From assembly GCF_008923365.1 (NCBI RefSeq), contig NZ_WBMR01000047.1, forward strand, positions 1-52,926: a stretch of 52,926 nt of DNA, written 5' to 3'. This document shows positions 24,863 through 35,427 of this stretch, in pieces. Position 1 is the first letter of the stretch, and each line of letters begins with the position of its first letter. The stretch comes from Actinomadura montaniterrae (GTDB lineage Bacteria; Actinomycetota; Actinomycetes; Streptosporangiales; Streptosporangiaceae). The notes under the pieces were generated by a model. It was given only the letters and a program-made list of their open reading frames with translations. It searched no databases and was not told where the DNA came from. Made by a program: the position numbers and the translations under genes.

Positions 24863-27329
24863 GGTCCCGCAGCACGGCCTCGGCCGCGGCGCGGTGCTCC
24901 GCCGCCGCGGCCGGGTCCGTGCCGTCGAGGACGGCGGCGATGCCCGCGTGGGCCAGCGCCTCCTCGTGCCGGTACCCGACCTCCGGGGCCAGCTCCAGCG
25001 CCCGCCGGTGCAGCCGCAGCGCCTCCTCGGGACGGCCCGCGAGCCGGCACGTCTCGCCGTAGCCGTTGAGGTAGTGGATCTTCCAGTGCTCCTCGAACAG
25101 CTCGTCGAGCAGCGCGAACGCCCGCCGGTGGGCGTCCAGCGCCTCCTCGTACCGGCCCATCCGGCGCAGCGCGACGCCGAGGCAGTTGAGGCACCACGCC
25201 TCGTTGTGCTTGTGGCCGTCGTCGCGCGCCATGTCCAGGGCCTCGTGCAGGTACCGGACGGCCTCGCCGGGCTCCTCGTGGGCGATGGCGACGCCGAGCG
25301 TGATCCGGGCCGTCAGCGCGGGCGGCCACGCGGGGTCGGAGTGCGGGACGTCCAGCGCCTTGCGGGCCAGCCGCGCCGCGTCCTCGCGGTGCCCGAGCTG
25401 GAGCAGCGCCCACGCCTCGTACGCGGTGGCGTGGGCGGCGCCCATCGGGCAGCCGGCCGCCTCGTACAGCCGCCCGGCCGTCCGGAACAGCTCGAGCGGC
25501 TCCTCGACGTGCCCCTCGTCCCACCTCAGGTAGCCGCGGCGGATCGTCAGCTCCGCCTGCGACAGGACGTCGCCCGCCGCCGACACCAGCGGCTCCGCCG
25601 CCTCGTACGCGGCGCCGGCCTCCGCCATCCGGCCCGCGTTGTACCGGGCGAAGCCGAGGTCGCTGTGCGCCTCGGCGAGCCAGAGCGGGTCGCCGAGCCG
25701 GCGCGCCGCGTCCACCGACCGCTCGAACAGGGCGTTGAGGTGCGTCGTCCCGCAGCGCCGCGCGAAGTACGCCCGCATGAAGCGCGGCAGCTCGCAGACG
25801 TGCGCGTCGGCGCCGGTAGCGACCGCGGCGTGGAACGCGGCCATCAGGTTCCCGTACTCGGCGCCGAACCAGGCGAGCGCGGCGCTCTTGCCGGCGAACC
25901 GCGGCACCTCGGCCGGCGCGGGTCCCGCGGAGGCCGCCCGGCTGCCCGCCGGGAACGGCATCGCCGCGTCGGCCGCCGCGGCGGCGTGCACGTAGTAGCC
26001 GAGGACCCGGGCCAGCGCCCGCTCCCGCTCCGCCGGCGGGACCTGCTCGGCGGCGGCCCGGCGCGCGTGCCGGCGCACCAGGTCGTGCAGCCGGTACCGG
26101 CCGGCCGCCGGCTGCTGGACGAGGGGCGCGTCGCCCAGGTCCTCCCGCAGGGCCCGGGCGGTGCGCGGCGGGACGTCCGCCAGCGCCGCCGCCACGTACT
26201 CGTCGAACGACGACCCGGGCAGCTCCCCCAGCAGCCGGAACAGCCGGCGCTGGGCCCGGTCGAGCTGCCGGACGGACATGGCGAACGCGGTGTCGAACTC
26301 GCCGGAGCCCTCCGCCATCCGCTCGACGAGGATCCCGACGGTCCAGCCCGGACGGTGCCGCAGCCGGGCCGCGGCGAGCCGCAGCGCGAGCGGCAGGTGC
26401 CCGCACAGCCGCAGCACCTCCGCCGCCGCCTCCGGCTCGCGCGCCAGCCGCCCGCCGGAGGCGGCCTCGCCGCTGGCGCGGGCCAGCAGCTCCGCGCTCT
26501 CCCACGGGCTCAGCACGTCCAGCGACACCGGCGGCACCTCGTCCAGGCCCAGCAGCCGGTTCCGGCTGGTGATCAGCGCGACGGACGGGCCCGCCCCGGG
26601 CAGCAGCGGCCGGACCTGCTCGGCGTCGGCGGCGTTGTCCAGGACGACGACGGCCCGCCGGCCCGCCAGCTCCGACCGCCAGCACGCCGCCAGCGGCTCG
26701 ACGCCGCCCTCCTGCGGGACCTTCTCCGACGGGACGTCGAGCGCCGCGAGCAGCGCCCGCAGCGCGGTGTCGGGGTCGAGCGGCTCGCGGCCGTCGGTGA
26801 ATCCGTGCAGGTCAAGGTAGAGCTGCGCGTCGGGGTGGCCGTCGGCGAGCCGGTACGCGGCATGCACCGCCAGGCACGTCTTGCCGACGCCCGCCATCCC
26901 GTCGACGGCCACGACCCGGCTGCCCGCCACGGCGTCGAGGACGGCGGCGAGCTCGTCCTCCCGCCCGGTGAAGTCGGGCACGTCGCGCGGCAGGTCGTTG
27001 CGGGGCGGGCGCGGGACGCCGGACGGCGGCGACGGCGGCTGCACCTGGCGGCTGGTCTTCGGCGGCGCGGGCAGCGGGTTCGACGCCCGCTCCCACAGCG
27101 GGCGCAGCGGCCGCGGGTCCCGCTTGACGAGCCGGCACAGCGCGAGCACCGCGGGCCACGGCGGGACGGTCTGCCCGCCGAGGTAGCGCGACAGCGACGA
27201 CGAGCTGAGGCCGGTGTCGCGGGCGAGGGCCCGGACGCCGCGTCCGGACAGCTCCTGGAGCAGCCGCAGCCGGGCGGCGAGCTCGTCCTGCGGGTCGGTC
27301 CGCGCCGTCGTCCGCTGCTGCACGACCAC
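24831..27329 (-). CDS. NB-ARC/TPR transcriptional regulator with N-terminal XRE-type HTH
   Basis: 832 residues. Residues about 15-65 are an XRE-like HTH (LQELSGRGVRALARDTG, SSSLSRYLGGQTVPPW). An NB-ARC ATPase follows: Walker A DGMAGVGKT, Walker B RAVVVLDNAAD, and the GLPL-like motif CGHLPLALRLAA. The C-terminal 400 residues are TPR repeats (RMGRYEEALDAHRRA, GRPEEALRLHRRALE). This is the layout of AfsR-like signal-integrating regulators without the SARP domain. The GTG at 27329 has AGGAGG nine bases upstream; the longer frame is Pro/Arg-rich filler. It is divergent from the AhpD-like gene, with an inverted repeat between. Confidence 0.88.
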   Translation of the reverse strand: MVVQQRTTARTDPQDELAARLRLLQELSGRGVRALARDTGLSSSSLSRYLGGQTVPPWPAVLALCRLVKRDPRPLRPLWERASNPLPAPPKTSRQVQPPSPPSGVPRPPRNDLPRDVPDFTGREDELAAVLDAVAGSRVVAVDGMAGVGKTCLAVHAAYRLADGHPDAQLYLDLHGFTDGREPLDPDTALRALLAALDVPSEKVPQEGGVEPLAACWRSELAGRRAVVVLDNAADAEQVRPLLPGAGPSVALITSRNRLLGLDEVPPVSLDVLSPWESAELLARASGEAASGGRLAREPEAAAEVLRLCGHLPLALRLAAARLRHRPGWTVGILVERMAEGSGEFDTAFAMSVRQLDRAQRRLFRLLGELPGSSFDEYVAAALADVPPRTARALREDLGDAPLVQQPAAGRYRLHDLVRRHARRAAAEQVPPAERERALARVLGYYVHAAAAADAAMPFPAGSRAASAGPAPAEVPRFAGKSAALAWFGAEYGNLMAAFHAAVATGADAHVCELPRFMRAYFARRCGTTHLNALFERSVDAARRLGDPLWLAEAHSDLGFARYNAGRMAEAGAAYEAAEPLVSAAGDVLSQAELTIRRGYLRWDEGHVEEPLELFRTAGRLYEAAGCPMGAAHATAYEAWALLQLGHREDAARLARKALDVPHSDPAWPPALTARITLGVAIAHEEPGEAVRYLHEALDMARDDGHKHNEAWCLNCLGVALRRMGRYEEALDAHRRAFALLDELFEEHWKIHYLNGYGETCRLAGRPEEALRLHRRALELAPEVGYRHEEALAHAGIAAVLDGTDPAAAAEHRAAAEAVLRDLSPGPAPAAR

Positions 27330-27355
27330 CGTTCCCCGCCTCCTGTCCCACGCCG

Positions 27356-27402
27356 GCCGAAACGGTGCGGGCGCGCCCGCCGCTGGTCCAGGCCGTTTCG
27401 GC
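27356..27402. promoter_or_regulatory. Inverted repeat in the NB-ARC regulator/AhpD divergent gap
   Basis: GCCGAAACGG (27356-27365) and CCGTTTCGGC (27393-27402) are exact inverted repeats with 27 bp between. Three GTCCCA-type hexamers lie near it. The position between divergent genes suggests an operator, possibly for the NB-ARC regulator itself. No protein is assigned by direct evidence. Confidence 0.5.
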
Positions 27403-27518
27403 TGTCCCACGGTGTCCCATCGCCGTCGTCAAGGCAAGCCCGCCCGGCTGTGATGGTGCCACGCCCCGAACCGAGCGGGGCACCGGCCGCAAGGCCCCTG
27501 AAGAGGGAGAACACCGAG

Positions 27519-27974
27519 ATGCAGTCCCGTATGCAGAACCCCGCCGTCATCCTGTCCGACGCCATGAAGCCGATCCAGGAGGTCTTCAAGGCGGTGCACT
27601 CCGGCGGGGTGGACGAGCAGACCCTGGAGCTGGTGCACCTGCGCGTCAGCCAGATCAACGGGTGCAGCGCGTGCGTCGACGCCGGCGCGAAGACGGCCCG
27701 GAAGGCGGGCGTGAGCGACGAGCGGCTCGCGCTGGTCGCCGCGTGGAGGGAGGCCCCGTACTTCAGCGACGAGGAGCGAGCCGCGCTGGAGCTGGCGGAG
27801 GCCGCGACGCGCCTCGCGGACCGTCCCGACGCGGTGAGCGACGAGGTCTGGGACACCGCCGCCACCTACTTCGACGAGAAGCAGCTGGCCGCGATCGTGC
27901 TGATGATCGGCGTCACCAACATGTTCAACCGGCTGAACGCCACCACCCGCCAGATCGCCGGCGCGTGGGGCTGA
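27519..27974 (+). CDS. AhpD-like / carboxymuconolactone decarboxylase family protein
   Basis: 151 residues with the AhpD core LVHLRVSQINGCSACVDAG; the CSAC pair gives the redox-active C-x-x-C motif. The histidine usual a few residues after the second cysteine is replaced (CVDAGAK), a variant I have seen in actinomycete members. Such proteins act as peroxidase/thiol-disulfide partners. The start is ATG with GGGAG nine bases upstream. It is divergent from the NB-ARC regulator gene, which may control it. Confidence 0.88.
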   Translation: MQSRMQNPAVILSDAMKPIQEVFKAVHSGGVDEQTLELVHLRVSQINGCSACVDAGAKTARKAGVSDERLALVAAWREAPYFSDEERAALELAEAATRLADRPDAVSDEVWDTAATYFDEKQLAAIVLMIGVTNMFNRLNATTRQIAGAWG

Positions 27975-28107
27975 GCGGCGACATAACCGCAGGCAGGGCG
28001 GCTGACCAGACCGGTCAGGAATCGAGAAGCGCCGATGACCGGGCCGGAACTAGCGTGACCGGCAGGGCGTCCCGGACGGGGCGCCCGCCACGACCCAAGG
28101 AGCGATC

Positions 28108-28467
28108 ATGAGCGAGTCTTCCACCCAGGGGATCAGGACGGTCCTGCACCCGGTGACCGACCTGGCCGCGGCCAAGGCCGTCTACACCGCACTGCTCGGC
28201 GTCTCCCCGACGGCCGACTCGGAGTACTACGTCGGCTTCGACGCCGAGGGCCAGCACATCGGGCTGGTGCCGGCGGGCGGGCCGCAGCAGATGGACTCCC
28301 CCGTCGCGTACTGGCACGTCCCGGACATCGAGGCGAAGCTCGCCGAGGTGACGGCGGCGGGCGCGGCGCTCAAGGAGGCCGCGCGCGACGTCGGCGGCGG
28401 CCGCCTGGTCGCCACGTTCACCGACCCCGACGGCAACGTCCTCGGGCTGATCCAGGACAAGAGCTGA
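28108..28467 (+). CDS. VOC-family protein (glyoxalase-like)
   Basis: 119 residues: IRTVLHPVTDLAAAKAVYTA at the start, YWHVPDIEAKLAEVTAAGA in the middle and VATFTDPDGNVLGLIQD at the end, the usual VOC pattern. Function as a small-molecule binding or lyase-type protein is unassigned. The start is ATG with AAGGAG six bases upstream. The stop codon lies within a 15-bp direct repeat that abuts the end of the TnpB element. Confidence 0.88.
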   Translation: MSESSTQGIRTVLHPVTDLAAAKAVYTALLGVSPTADSEYYVGFDAEGQHIGLVPAGGPQQMDSPVAYWHVPDIEAKLAEVTAAGAALKEAARDVGGGRLVATFTDPDGNVLGLIQDKS

Positions 28468-28477
28468 TCCAGGACAA
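28446..28477. repeat. 15-bp direct repeat at the TnpB element junction
   Basis: GCTGATCCAGGACAA occurs at 28446-28460 and 28463-28477, separated by GA. It directly precedes the presumed end of the TnpB element (TTGAC at 28478). Copy one encodes the end of the VOC protein; copy two contains its stop region. Possibly a 17-bp tandem duplication. Confidence 0.85.
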
Positions 28478-28620
28478 TTGACTTCCTTCTTCCCTTAAGG
28501 GAGGAGATCCCTACGGCTCGCGCTGTGGGTGTTTCTGCTTCGCAGCCGACTGCGGAAGGGGGGACCCTTGCCGTCTGACATCAGCTCCACAGACATCGCC
28601 AGGGGTGCCCCCGGCTACGG
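28478..28620 (-). ncRNA. Candidate reRNA (omega RNA) at the right end of the TnpB element
   Basis: TnpB nucleases use a guide RNA whose scaffold is transcribed from the 3' end of tnpB through the element's right end, with the guide taken from adjoining DNA. By position the scaffold would be the tnpB 3' part and the hairpin ending in GTCAA. The guide would begin TTGTCCTGGATCAGC, reading into the VOC gene. Placed by analogy; length is a guess. Confidence 0.4.
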
Positions 28621-29719
28621 CTCGACCAGCCGCAAGGATGTTCTTGGCCGCGTTGACGTCCCGGTCGTGCCGGGTGCGGCAGCCCGGACACGTCCACGCC
28701 TGGGTGGAAAGGCTCAACTCGGCCAGCAGGTGCCCGCAGTGCGAGCAGGTCTTGGACGAGGGGTACCAGCGATCGATCACCACCAGAGTGCGCCCGGCCC
28801 GCTCGCATTTGTACTCCAACTGCCGCCGGAACTCGCCCCATCCGCAGTCGGAAATGGTGCGGGCGAGGATGCGGTTGCGGACCATGTTGGCGACCGCGAG
28901 GTCCTCGACCACGATCACGTCCGCCTTTTTGACGAGGCTAGTGCTGGTGCGGTGCAGGAAGTCGGCGCGGGCGTTGCGGACCTTGCGGTGAGCGCGGGCA
29001 ACCTTGGCCTTGGCCTTGCTGCGATTGACCGAACCAGGCCGTTTACGGGCCATGCGTCGCTGGTATCGCGCAAGGTTGCGCTGCTTCTTCTCCAGATGGC
29101 GGGGGTTGGCGATGCGGTCCCCGTCGGAGGTCACCGCGAAGTCCTTGACCCCCAGGTCGACGCCGATCTGATGCCCGGCGGCATCCATGGGGGCGGGGGC
29201 TTGGGCATCGACGGCGAAGGTGACGTACCAGCGGTCGTCAGGCTCCCTCGAGATCACCACCATCGTCGGTTCCAGTGCCGCCAGGTCCACCTCATCAAAG
29301 GACCACACGAACGCCAGCGGGGCGGTGGTCTTCGCCATCCACAATTCACCCTTGCGCATCCGGAACGCCGAGCGCGTGTAGTGCGCGGACTGGCGGGAGT
29401 TTCGGGTCTTGAAGCGGGGGTAGCGGGCGCGTCCGGCGAAAAAGTTGGCGAACGCGGCGTGCTGGTGCCGCAGCGCCTGCTGCAATGGAACGGAGGAGAC
29501 CTCGGAGAGGAACGCCAACTCTCCGGTCTTCTTCCAGCCGGTGAGCGCGGCGTCGGTCTGCTTGTAGGAGGTGCGCTTCCCCTCAGACTGCCAAGCGCGA
29601 TGCCGTTCGGCGAGCGTCAGGTTCCACACCAGGCGCACGCAGCCGAATGTGCGCCCGAAGAGGGCAGCCTGCACCGGGTCGGGATAGGCCCGGCACTTGT
29701 ACGCCGTCCGCATGGCCAT
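28511..29719 (-). CDS. tnpB: RNA-guided nuclease TnpB (IS200/IS605 OrfB)
   Basis: 402 residues. The N-terminal domain starts AMRTAYKCRAYPD. The RuvC-like catalytic residues are D in GVDLGVKDFAV, E in VIVVEDLAV and D in RHDRDVNAAKNI. A zinc finger has CSHCGH and CPGCR. All key residues are present, so the nuclease appears intact. The ATG at 29719 (or 29713) has no good Shine-Dalgarno, which is common for tnpB. It lies between the VOC gene and the UvrA-like gene, in opposite orientation to both. Confidence 0.93.
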   Translation of the reverse strand: MAMRTAYKCRAYPDPVQAALFGRTFGCVRLVWNLTLAERHRAWQSEGKRTSYKQTDAALTGWKKTGELAFLSEVSSVPLQQALRHQHAAFANFFAGRARYPRFKTRNSRQSAHYTRSAFRMRKGELWMAKTTAPLAFVWSFDEVDLAALEPTMVVISREPDDRWYVTFAVDAQAPAPMDAAGHQIGVDLGVKDFAVTSDGDRIANPRHLEKKQRNLARYQRRMARKRPGSVNRSKAKAKVARAHRKVRNARADFLHRTSTSLVKKADVIVVEDLAVANMVRNRILARTISDCGWGEFRRQLEYKCERAGRTLVVIDRWYPSSKTCSHCGHLLAELSLSTQAWTCPGCRTRHDRDVNAAKNILAAGRAVAGGTPGDVCGADVRRQGSPLPQSAAKQKHPQREP

Positions 29720-29899
29720 GACGTTACACAACGACCGAATGCATGTAAGGGCTTTCGGATGCCAGGGGCAGCAGGTACCGGGCGGTACCTGGCGGAGGCC
29801 GAACTCCTCTCCGGGAGCGAACCGGACATACTGTCGGACTGAGCAGGCCACGCCGACGCGGCCCGCCCGTTCCGGGCCCGCCGACCCGATGGAGAGACC

Positions 29900-32311
<2,412 letters not shown>

Positions 32312-32400
32312 CCGCCGTGGCCCTCGCGGACGTCCTGGCCCGGCTGCGCCGCCGGGCGGGACGCCGCGAGGATGTCACCGGCGCCGCGTACGATCCGGAT

Positions 32401-32847
32401 GTGGCCCGCAAACCCGCCTCCGAGCAGCGCCTTCTCGACCTGGCGCGGCTCCGGCGCGTCCGCGACCGGATCGACCGGGAATACGCGCGGCCGCTCGACG
32501 TCGAGGCGCTCGCCCGCGGCGTGAACATGTCGGCCGGGCACCTCAGCCGCGAGTTCCGCGCCGCCTACGGCGAGTCGCCGTACTCCTACCTGATGACGCG
32601 GCGCATCGAGCGGGCGATGGCGCTGCTGCGGCGCGGCGACCTCACCGTCACCGAGGTGTGCTTCGAGGTCGGCTGCTCGTCGCTCGGCACGTTCAGCACC
32701 CGGTTCGCCGAGCTCGTCGGGATGCCGCCGAGCGCCTACCGGCAGCGGGCCGCGGAGGCGCCGGGCGAGCTGCCGTCGTGCGTGGCGAAGCAGGTGACGC
32801 GGCCGGTGCGGGGCCGTTCACCGGGTCCCGGCGGCCCGCCGGGTTAG
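32401..32847 (+). CDS. Small AraC-family regulator
   Basis: 148 residues, essentially the two-HTH DNA-binding domain alone: PLDVEALARGVNMSAGHLSR and ITVTEVCFEVGCSSLGTFS-like segments (LTVTEVCFEVGCSSLG), ending with MPPSAYRQR. No ligand domain. The GTG at 32401 (VARKPASEQRLLDLARLRR) fits the family start; an in-frame GTG at 32317, just after the uvrA-like stop, would add 28 residues. It is 10 bp from the following VOC gene, so the two form an operon and the regulator probably controls it. Confidence 0.85.
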   Translation: MARKPASEQRLLDLARLRRVRDRIDREYARPLDVEALARGVNMSAGHLSREFRAAYGESPYSYLMTRRIERAMALLRRGDLTVTEVCFEVGCSSLGTFSTRFAELVGMPPSAYRQRAAEAPGELPSCVAKQVTRPVRGRSPGPGGPPG

Positions 32848-32857
32848 CCTGGCCCGC

Positions 32858-33268
32858 ATGGACATCGCCATCCATTCGACGTTCCTCCCGCACGAGGACC
32901 CGGAGGCGTCGCTCGCGTTCTACCGCGACGTCCTCGGTTTCGAGGTCCGGCTGGACGTCGGCAGCGGGCGGATGCGCTGGATCACGGTCGGGCCGCCCGG
33001 CGGGGCGGGCACGGCCATCGTCCTGCACCCGCCGGCCGCCGACCCCGGCGTCACCGAGGACGAGCGCCGCACCATCGCCGAGATGATGGCCAAGGGCACC
33101 TATGCCATGATCCAGCTGGCCACGCCCGACCTCGACGGCGCCTTCAAGCGGCTGCAGGCGGGGAACGCCGACATCGTCCAGGAGCCGGCCGAGCAGCCGT
33201 ACGGCGTCCGGGACTGCGCCGTCCGCGACCCCGCCGGCAACCTGATCCGCATCCAGCAGACCCGCTGA
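32858..33268 (+). CDS. VOC-family protein paired with AraC regulator
   Basis: 136 residues: AIHSTFLPHEDPEASLAFYR and VLGFEVRLDVG at the N-terminus, YGVRDCAVRDPAGNLIRIQQ at the C-terminus. This is the glyoxalase/bleomycin-resistance fold. AraC-VOC pairs like this are common in actinomycetes and probably respond to a small toxic molecule. The start is ATG, 10 bp after the AraC stop. Confidence 0.88.
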   Translation: MDIAIHSTFLPHEDPEASLAFYRDVLGFEVRLDVGSGRMRWITVGPPGGAGTAIVLHPPAADPGVTEDERRTIAEMMAKGTYAMIQLATPDLDGAFKRLQAGNADIVQEPAEQPYGVRDCAVRDPAGNLIRIQQTR

Positions 33269-33446
33269 CCCGCGGGCACATCCGCCCGGACCGCGGCGTC
33301 GACGAGCGCGCCGAACTGTGGCGCCGCCTGGTCGAGTTCTAGCCTTTTCCAGGAAAGGCGCGGGGCGGGCGGGTGCGCGCTGAACGTCCAGGTTCGGCGC
33401 GGGTGCGGTAATTTGGGGCGGAATCCCCGAGCGAAGGGCGTCGTTC

Positions 33447-34250
33447 ATGGCAGCGGACGAGCCGGTCATCGACACGAGCGTTCCGCATTCGGCGCGCGTC
33501 TGGAACTACTGGCTGGGCGGCAAGGACAATTATCCGGTCGACCGGGAGGTCGGCGAGCAGGTCCGCCGGGTGTATCCGGGAATCGTGGACGTGGCGCGCC
33601 ACTCGCGGGCGTTCCTCGGCCGCGCGGTGCGGTATCTGGCGGGCGAGGCGGGCGTCGAGCAGTTCCTCGACATCGGCACCGGGCTCCCGACGGTCGACAA
33701 CACGCACGAGGTCGCGCAGCGGGTCAATCCCGGCTCCCGGATCGTCTACGTGGACAACGACCCGCTCGTGCTGACGCATGCCCGTGCCCTGCTCAGCAGC
33801 ACCCCGGAGGGCGCGTGCGACTACATCAGCGCGGACGTCCGGGAGCCGGACGCCATTCTCGAACGGGCCGCCGCCACGCTGGACTTCGGCCGTCCGGTCG
33901 CGCTGATGATGCTCGGCATTCTCGGGAACGTGTGGGACGACGCGGAGGCGAAGGACATCCGCGACCGGCTGGTCGGGGCGCTGGCGCCGGGCAGTTTCCT
34001 CGTTCTGGAGGACGGCACCGACAAGGTGGATCCGGAGGCGGCGGCGCAGGCGGAGCAGACCCGCGCGGAGGCGGGCGACCCTTACAAGCTGCGGTCTCCG
34101 GAGCAGATCGCGGGTTATTTCGACGGCCTGGAACTGCTCGATCCAGGTGTGGTGTCGGTGTCGCAATGGCGTCCCGAACCCAATCCGTGGGGCAACCCGC
34201 CCGAGGTGACGGCCTTCTGCGGCGTCGCGAGGAAACCGTCCCTCACCTGA
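33447..34250 (+). CDS. SAM-dependent methyltransferase, DUF574 (Methyltransf_19) family
   Basis: 267 residues with the family hallmarks: PHSARVWNYWLGGKDNYPVD near the start, then the SAM loop FLDIGTGLPTVDNTHEVAQ, VYVDNDPLVLTHARALL, ISADVREPDAIL and FDGLELLDPGVVSV. The family is greatly expanded in Streptomyces and Actinomadura; substrates are mostly unknown. The start is ATG with AAGGG nine bases upstream. Its stop overlaps that of the convergent glycosyltransferase gene by 8 bp. Confidence 0.93.
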   Translation: MAADEPVIDTSVPHSARVWNYWLGGKDNYPVDREVGEQVRRVYPGIVDVARHSRAFLGRAVRYLAGEAGVEQFLDIGTGLPTVDNTHEVAQRVNPGSRIVYVDNDPLVLTHARALLSSTPEGACDYISADVREPDAILERAAATLDFGRPVALMMLGILGNVWDDAEAKDIRDRLVGALAPGSFLVLEDGTDKVDPEAAAQAEQTRAEAGDPYKLRSPEQIAGYFDGLELLDPGVVSVSQWRPEPNPWGNPPEVTAFCGVARKPSLT

Positions 34251-35355
34251 CGCGGCCTTTCCACGCTCCGCCGCGGCCTTTCCAATGGAGGCGGGCGGAG
34301 TCGACGGTCATCGCGGCGTACATGAGCGCAATGAGCGGCAGCCCCGGCGCCCGGAATGGGGACAGTCCGTAAAAGCGCAGCATCGGAATGTAGGTGGCGG
34401 TCATCAATGCCCAGGCGAGGGCGCCCGCGACGGCGGGCAGCGGGCTGAGGGCCGCCAGGCCCGCGAGCGCCGCGGCGGGCGGGACGGCGTAGACCAGCAG
34501 CAGCCCGAGGACGGTGCCGGCCAGCAGCGCGGGCGAGTAGCGGAGCTGGTGGTAGGCGCTGCGGGCGATCATGGCCCAGAGGTCGCGGAGGTGCGGGTAG
34601 GGGCGGCGGCTGACGACGTCCCGGTCGAGGTCGAGCCGGCAGCGGGCCCCGGCGCGCTTGAGCAGCCGGCCGAGCGCGACGTCGTCGATCAGCGCGTCGT
34701 GGATGGCGGCGAGCCCGCCCGCCGCCTCCAGGGTCGCGCGCCGGACCAGCATGCAGCCGCCGGCCGCGGCGGCGGTGCGCCTCCCCCGCGCGACCCGGCG
34801 GAACGGGTAGAGCTGCGCGAAGAAGTACACGAACGCCGGGACGATCCGCCGCTCCCAGGCGGTGGCGGTGCTGAGGGTCGCCATCCGGGAGACGAGGTCG
34901 CGGTCGTGCGCGGCGCGGACGAGCCGGGCCAGCGTGCCGGGCGCGTAGGCGATGTCGGCGTCGGTGAACAGGTAAAGGTCGGGCTCGCCGGCGGCGCGGA
35001 CGCCCTCGGACATCGCCCACACCTTGCCCGCCCACCCGGCGGGCCGCTCGCGGGCCCGGACGACCCGGGACGCGCCGAGCGCGGCGGCGGTCTCGGCGGT
35101 GCCGTCGGTGCTGGCGTCGTCCACGACCACGACGTCGAAGCGGCCGGGGTAGCGCTGCGCGAGAACGGTCGGGAGCGTGCCGGGCAGGACGGCGGCCTCG
35201 TCGCGGGCCGGGATCACGGCCGTGACGTGCGGCCACGCGGGCGGGTCGGCGCCGTCCGGCAGGCCGGTCCGGGTGCGCCAGAAGCCGCCGTGCGCGGCCG
35301 CGAGGTACAGCCAGGCCGCGAGGGAGAGCAGGGCCAGGACGCCCAGGATCAGCAC
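34243..35355 (-). CDS. hpnB: Hopanoid-associated family 2 glycosyltransferase (HpnB-like)
   Basis: 370 residues. An N-terminal span (LILGVLALLSLAAWLYL) is followed by a GT2 domain: VTAVIPARDEAAVLP, VVVVDDASTDGTAE, AGKVWAMSEGV, DLYLFTDADIAYAPG and HDALIDDVALG. Three or four C-terminal spans follow. The length and the pattern AAAAGGCMLVRRATLEAAGG match HpnB. No other hopanoid gene is in the window. The GTG at 35355 has GAGG nine bases upstream; an upstream ATG is possible but less typical. It is divergent from the ion channel gene. Confidence 0.82.
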   Translation of the reverse strand: MLILGVLALLSLAAWLYLAAAHGGFWRTRTGLPDGADPPAWPHVTAVIPARDEAAVLPGTLPTVLAQRYPGRFDVVVVDDASTDGTAETAAALGASRVVRARERPAGWAGKVWAMSEGVRAAGEPDLYLFTDADIAYAPGTLARLVRAAHDRDLVSRMATLSTATAWERRIVPAFVYFFAQLYPFRRVARGRRTAAAAGGCMLVRRATLEAAGGLAAIHDALIDDVALGRLLKRAGARCRLDLDRDVVSRRPYPHLRDLWAMIARSAYHQLRYSPALLAGTVLGLLLVYAVPPAAALAGLAALSPLPAVAGALAWALMTATYIPMLRFYGLSPFRAPGLPLIALMYAAMTVDSARLHWKGRGGAWKGRVR

Positions 35356-35427
35356 GTCCGGCAGCCTCGCATCCGCCGGTGGTGATCGTCCAGCATCACG
35401 GAGGGTGAACGCGGGCATCCACAGGGT

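Larger units (their letters stand above)
28478..29790 (-). mobile_element. IS200/IS605-superfamily element carrying only tnpB (IS1341-type); left boundary approximate
   Basis: A tnpB gene without a tnpA, bounded at the 3' side by a short hairpin (around TCCCTTAAGGGA) and the terminal GTCAA on the minus strand, the usual right end of this group. The left end was not determined; it should lie upstream of the tnpB start, somewhere in 29740-29830. Such elements do not make target duplications and need a TnpA supplied elsewhere to move. Confidence 0.7.

Noticed and set aside
24894..27974. A 1026-codon plus-strand frame
   Set aside because: Antisense to the NB-ARC regulator for most of its length; only the last 151 codons (AhpD-like) are a real gene.
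33269..33342. A short coding-like tail ending DERAELWRRLVEF and a stop
   Set aside because: Only about 22 codons have good bias; too short to call a gene remnant, and no family was recognised.
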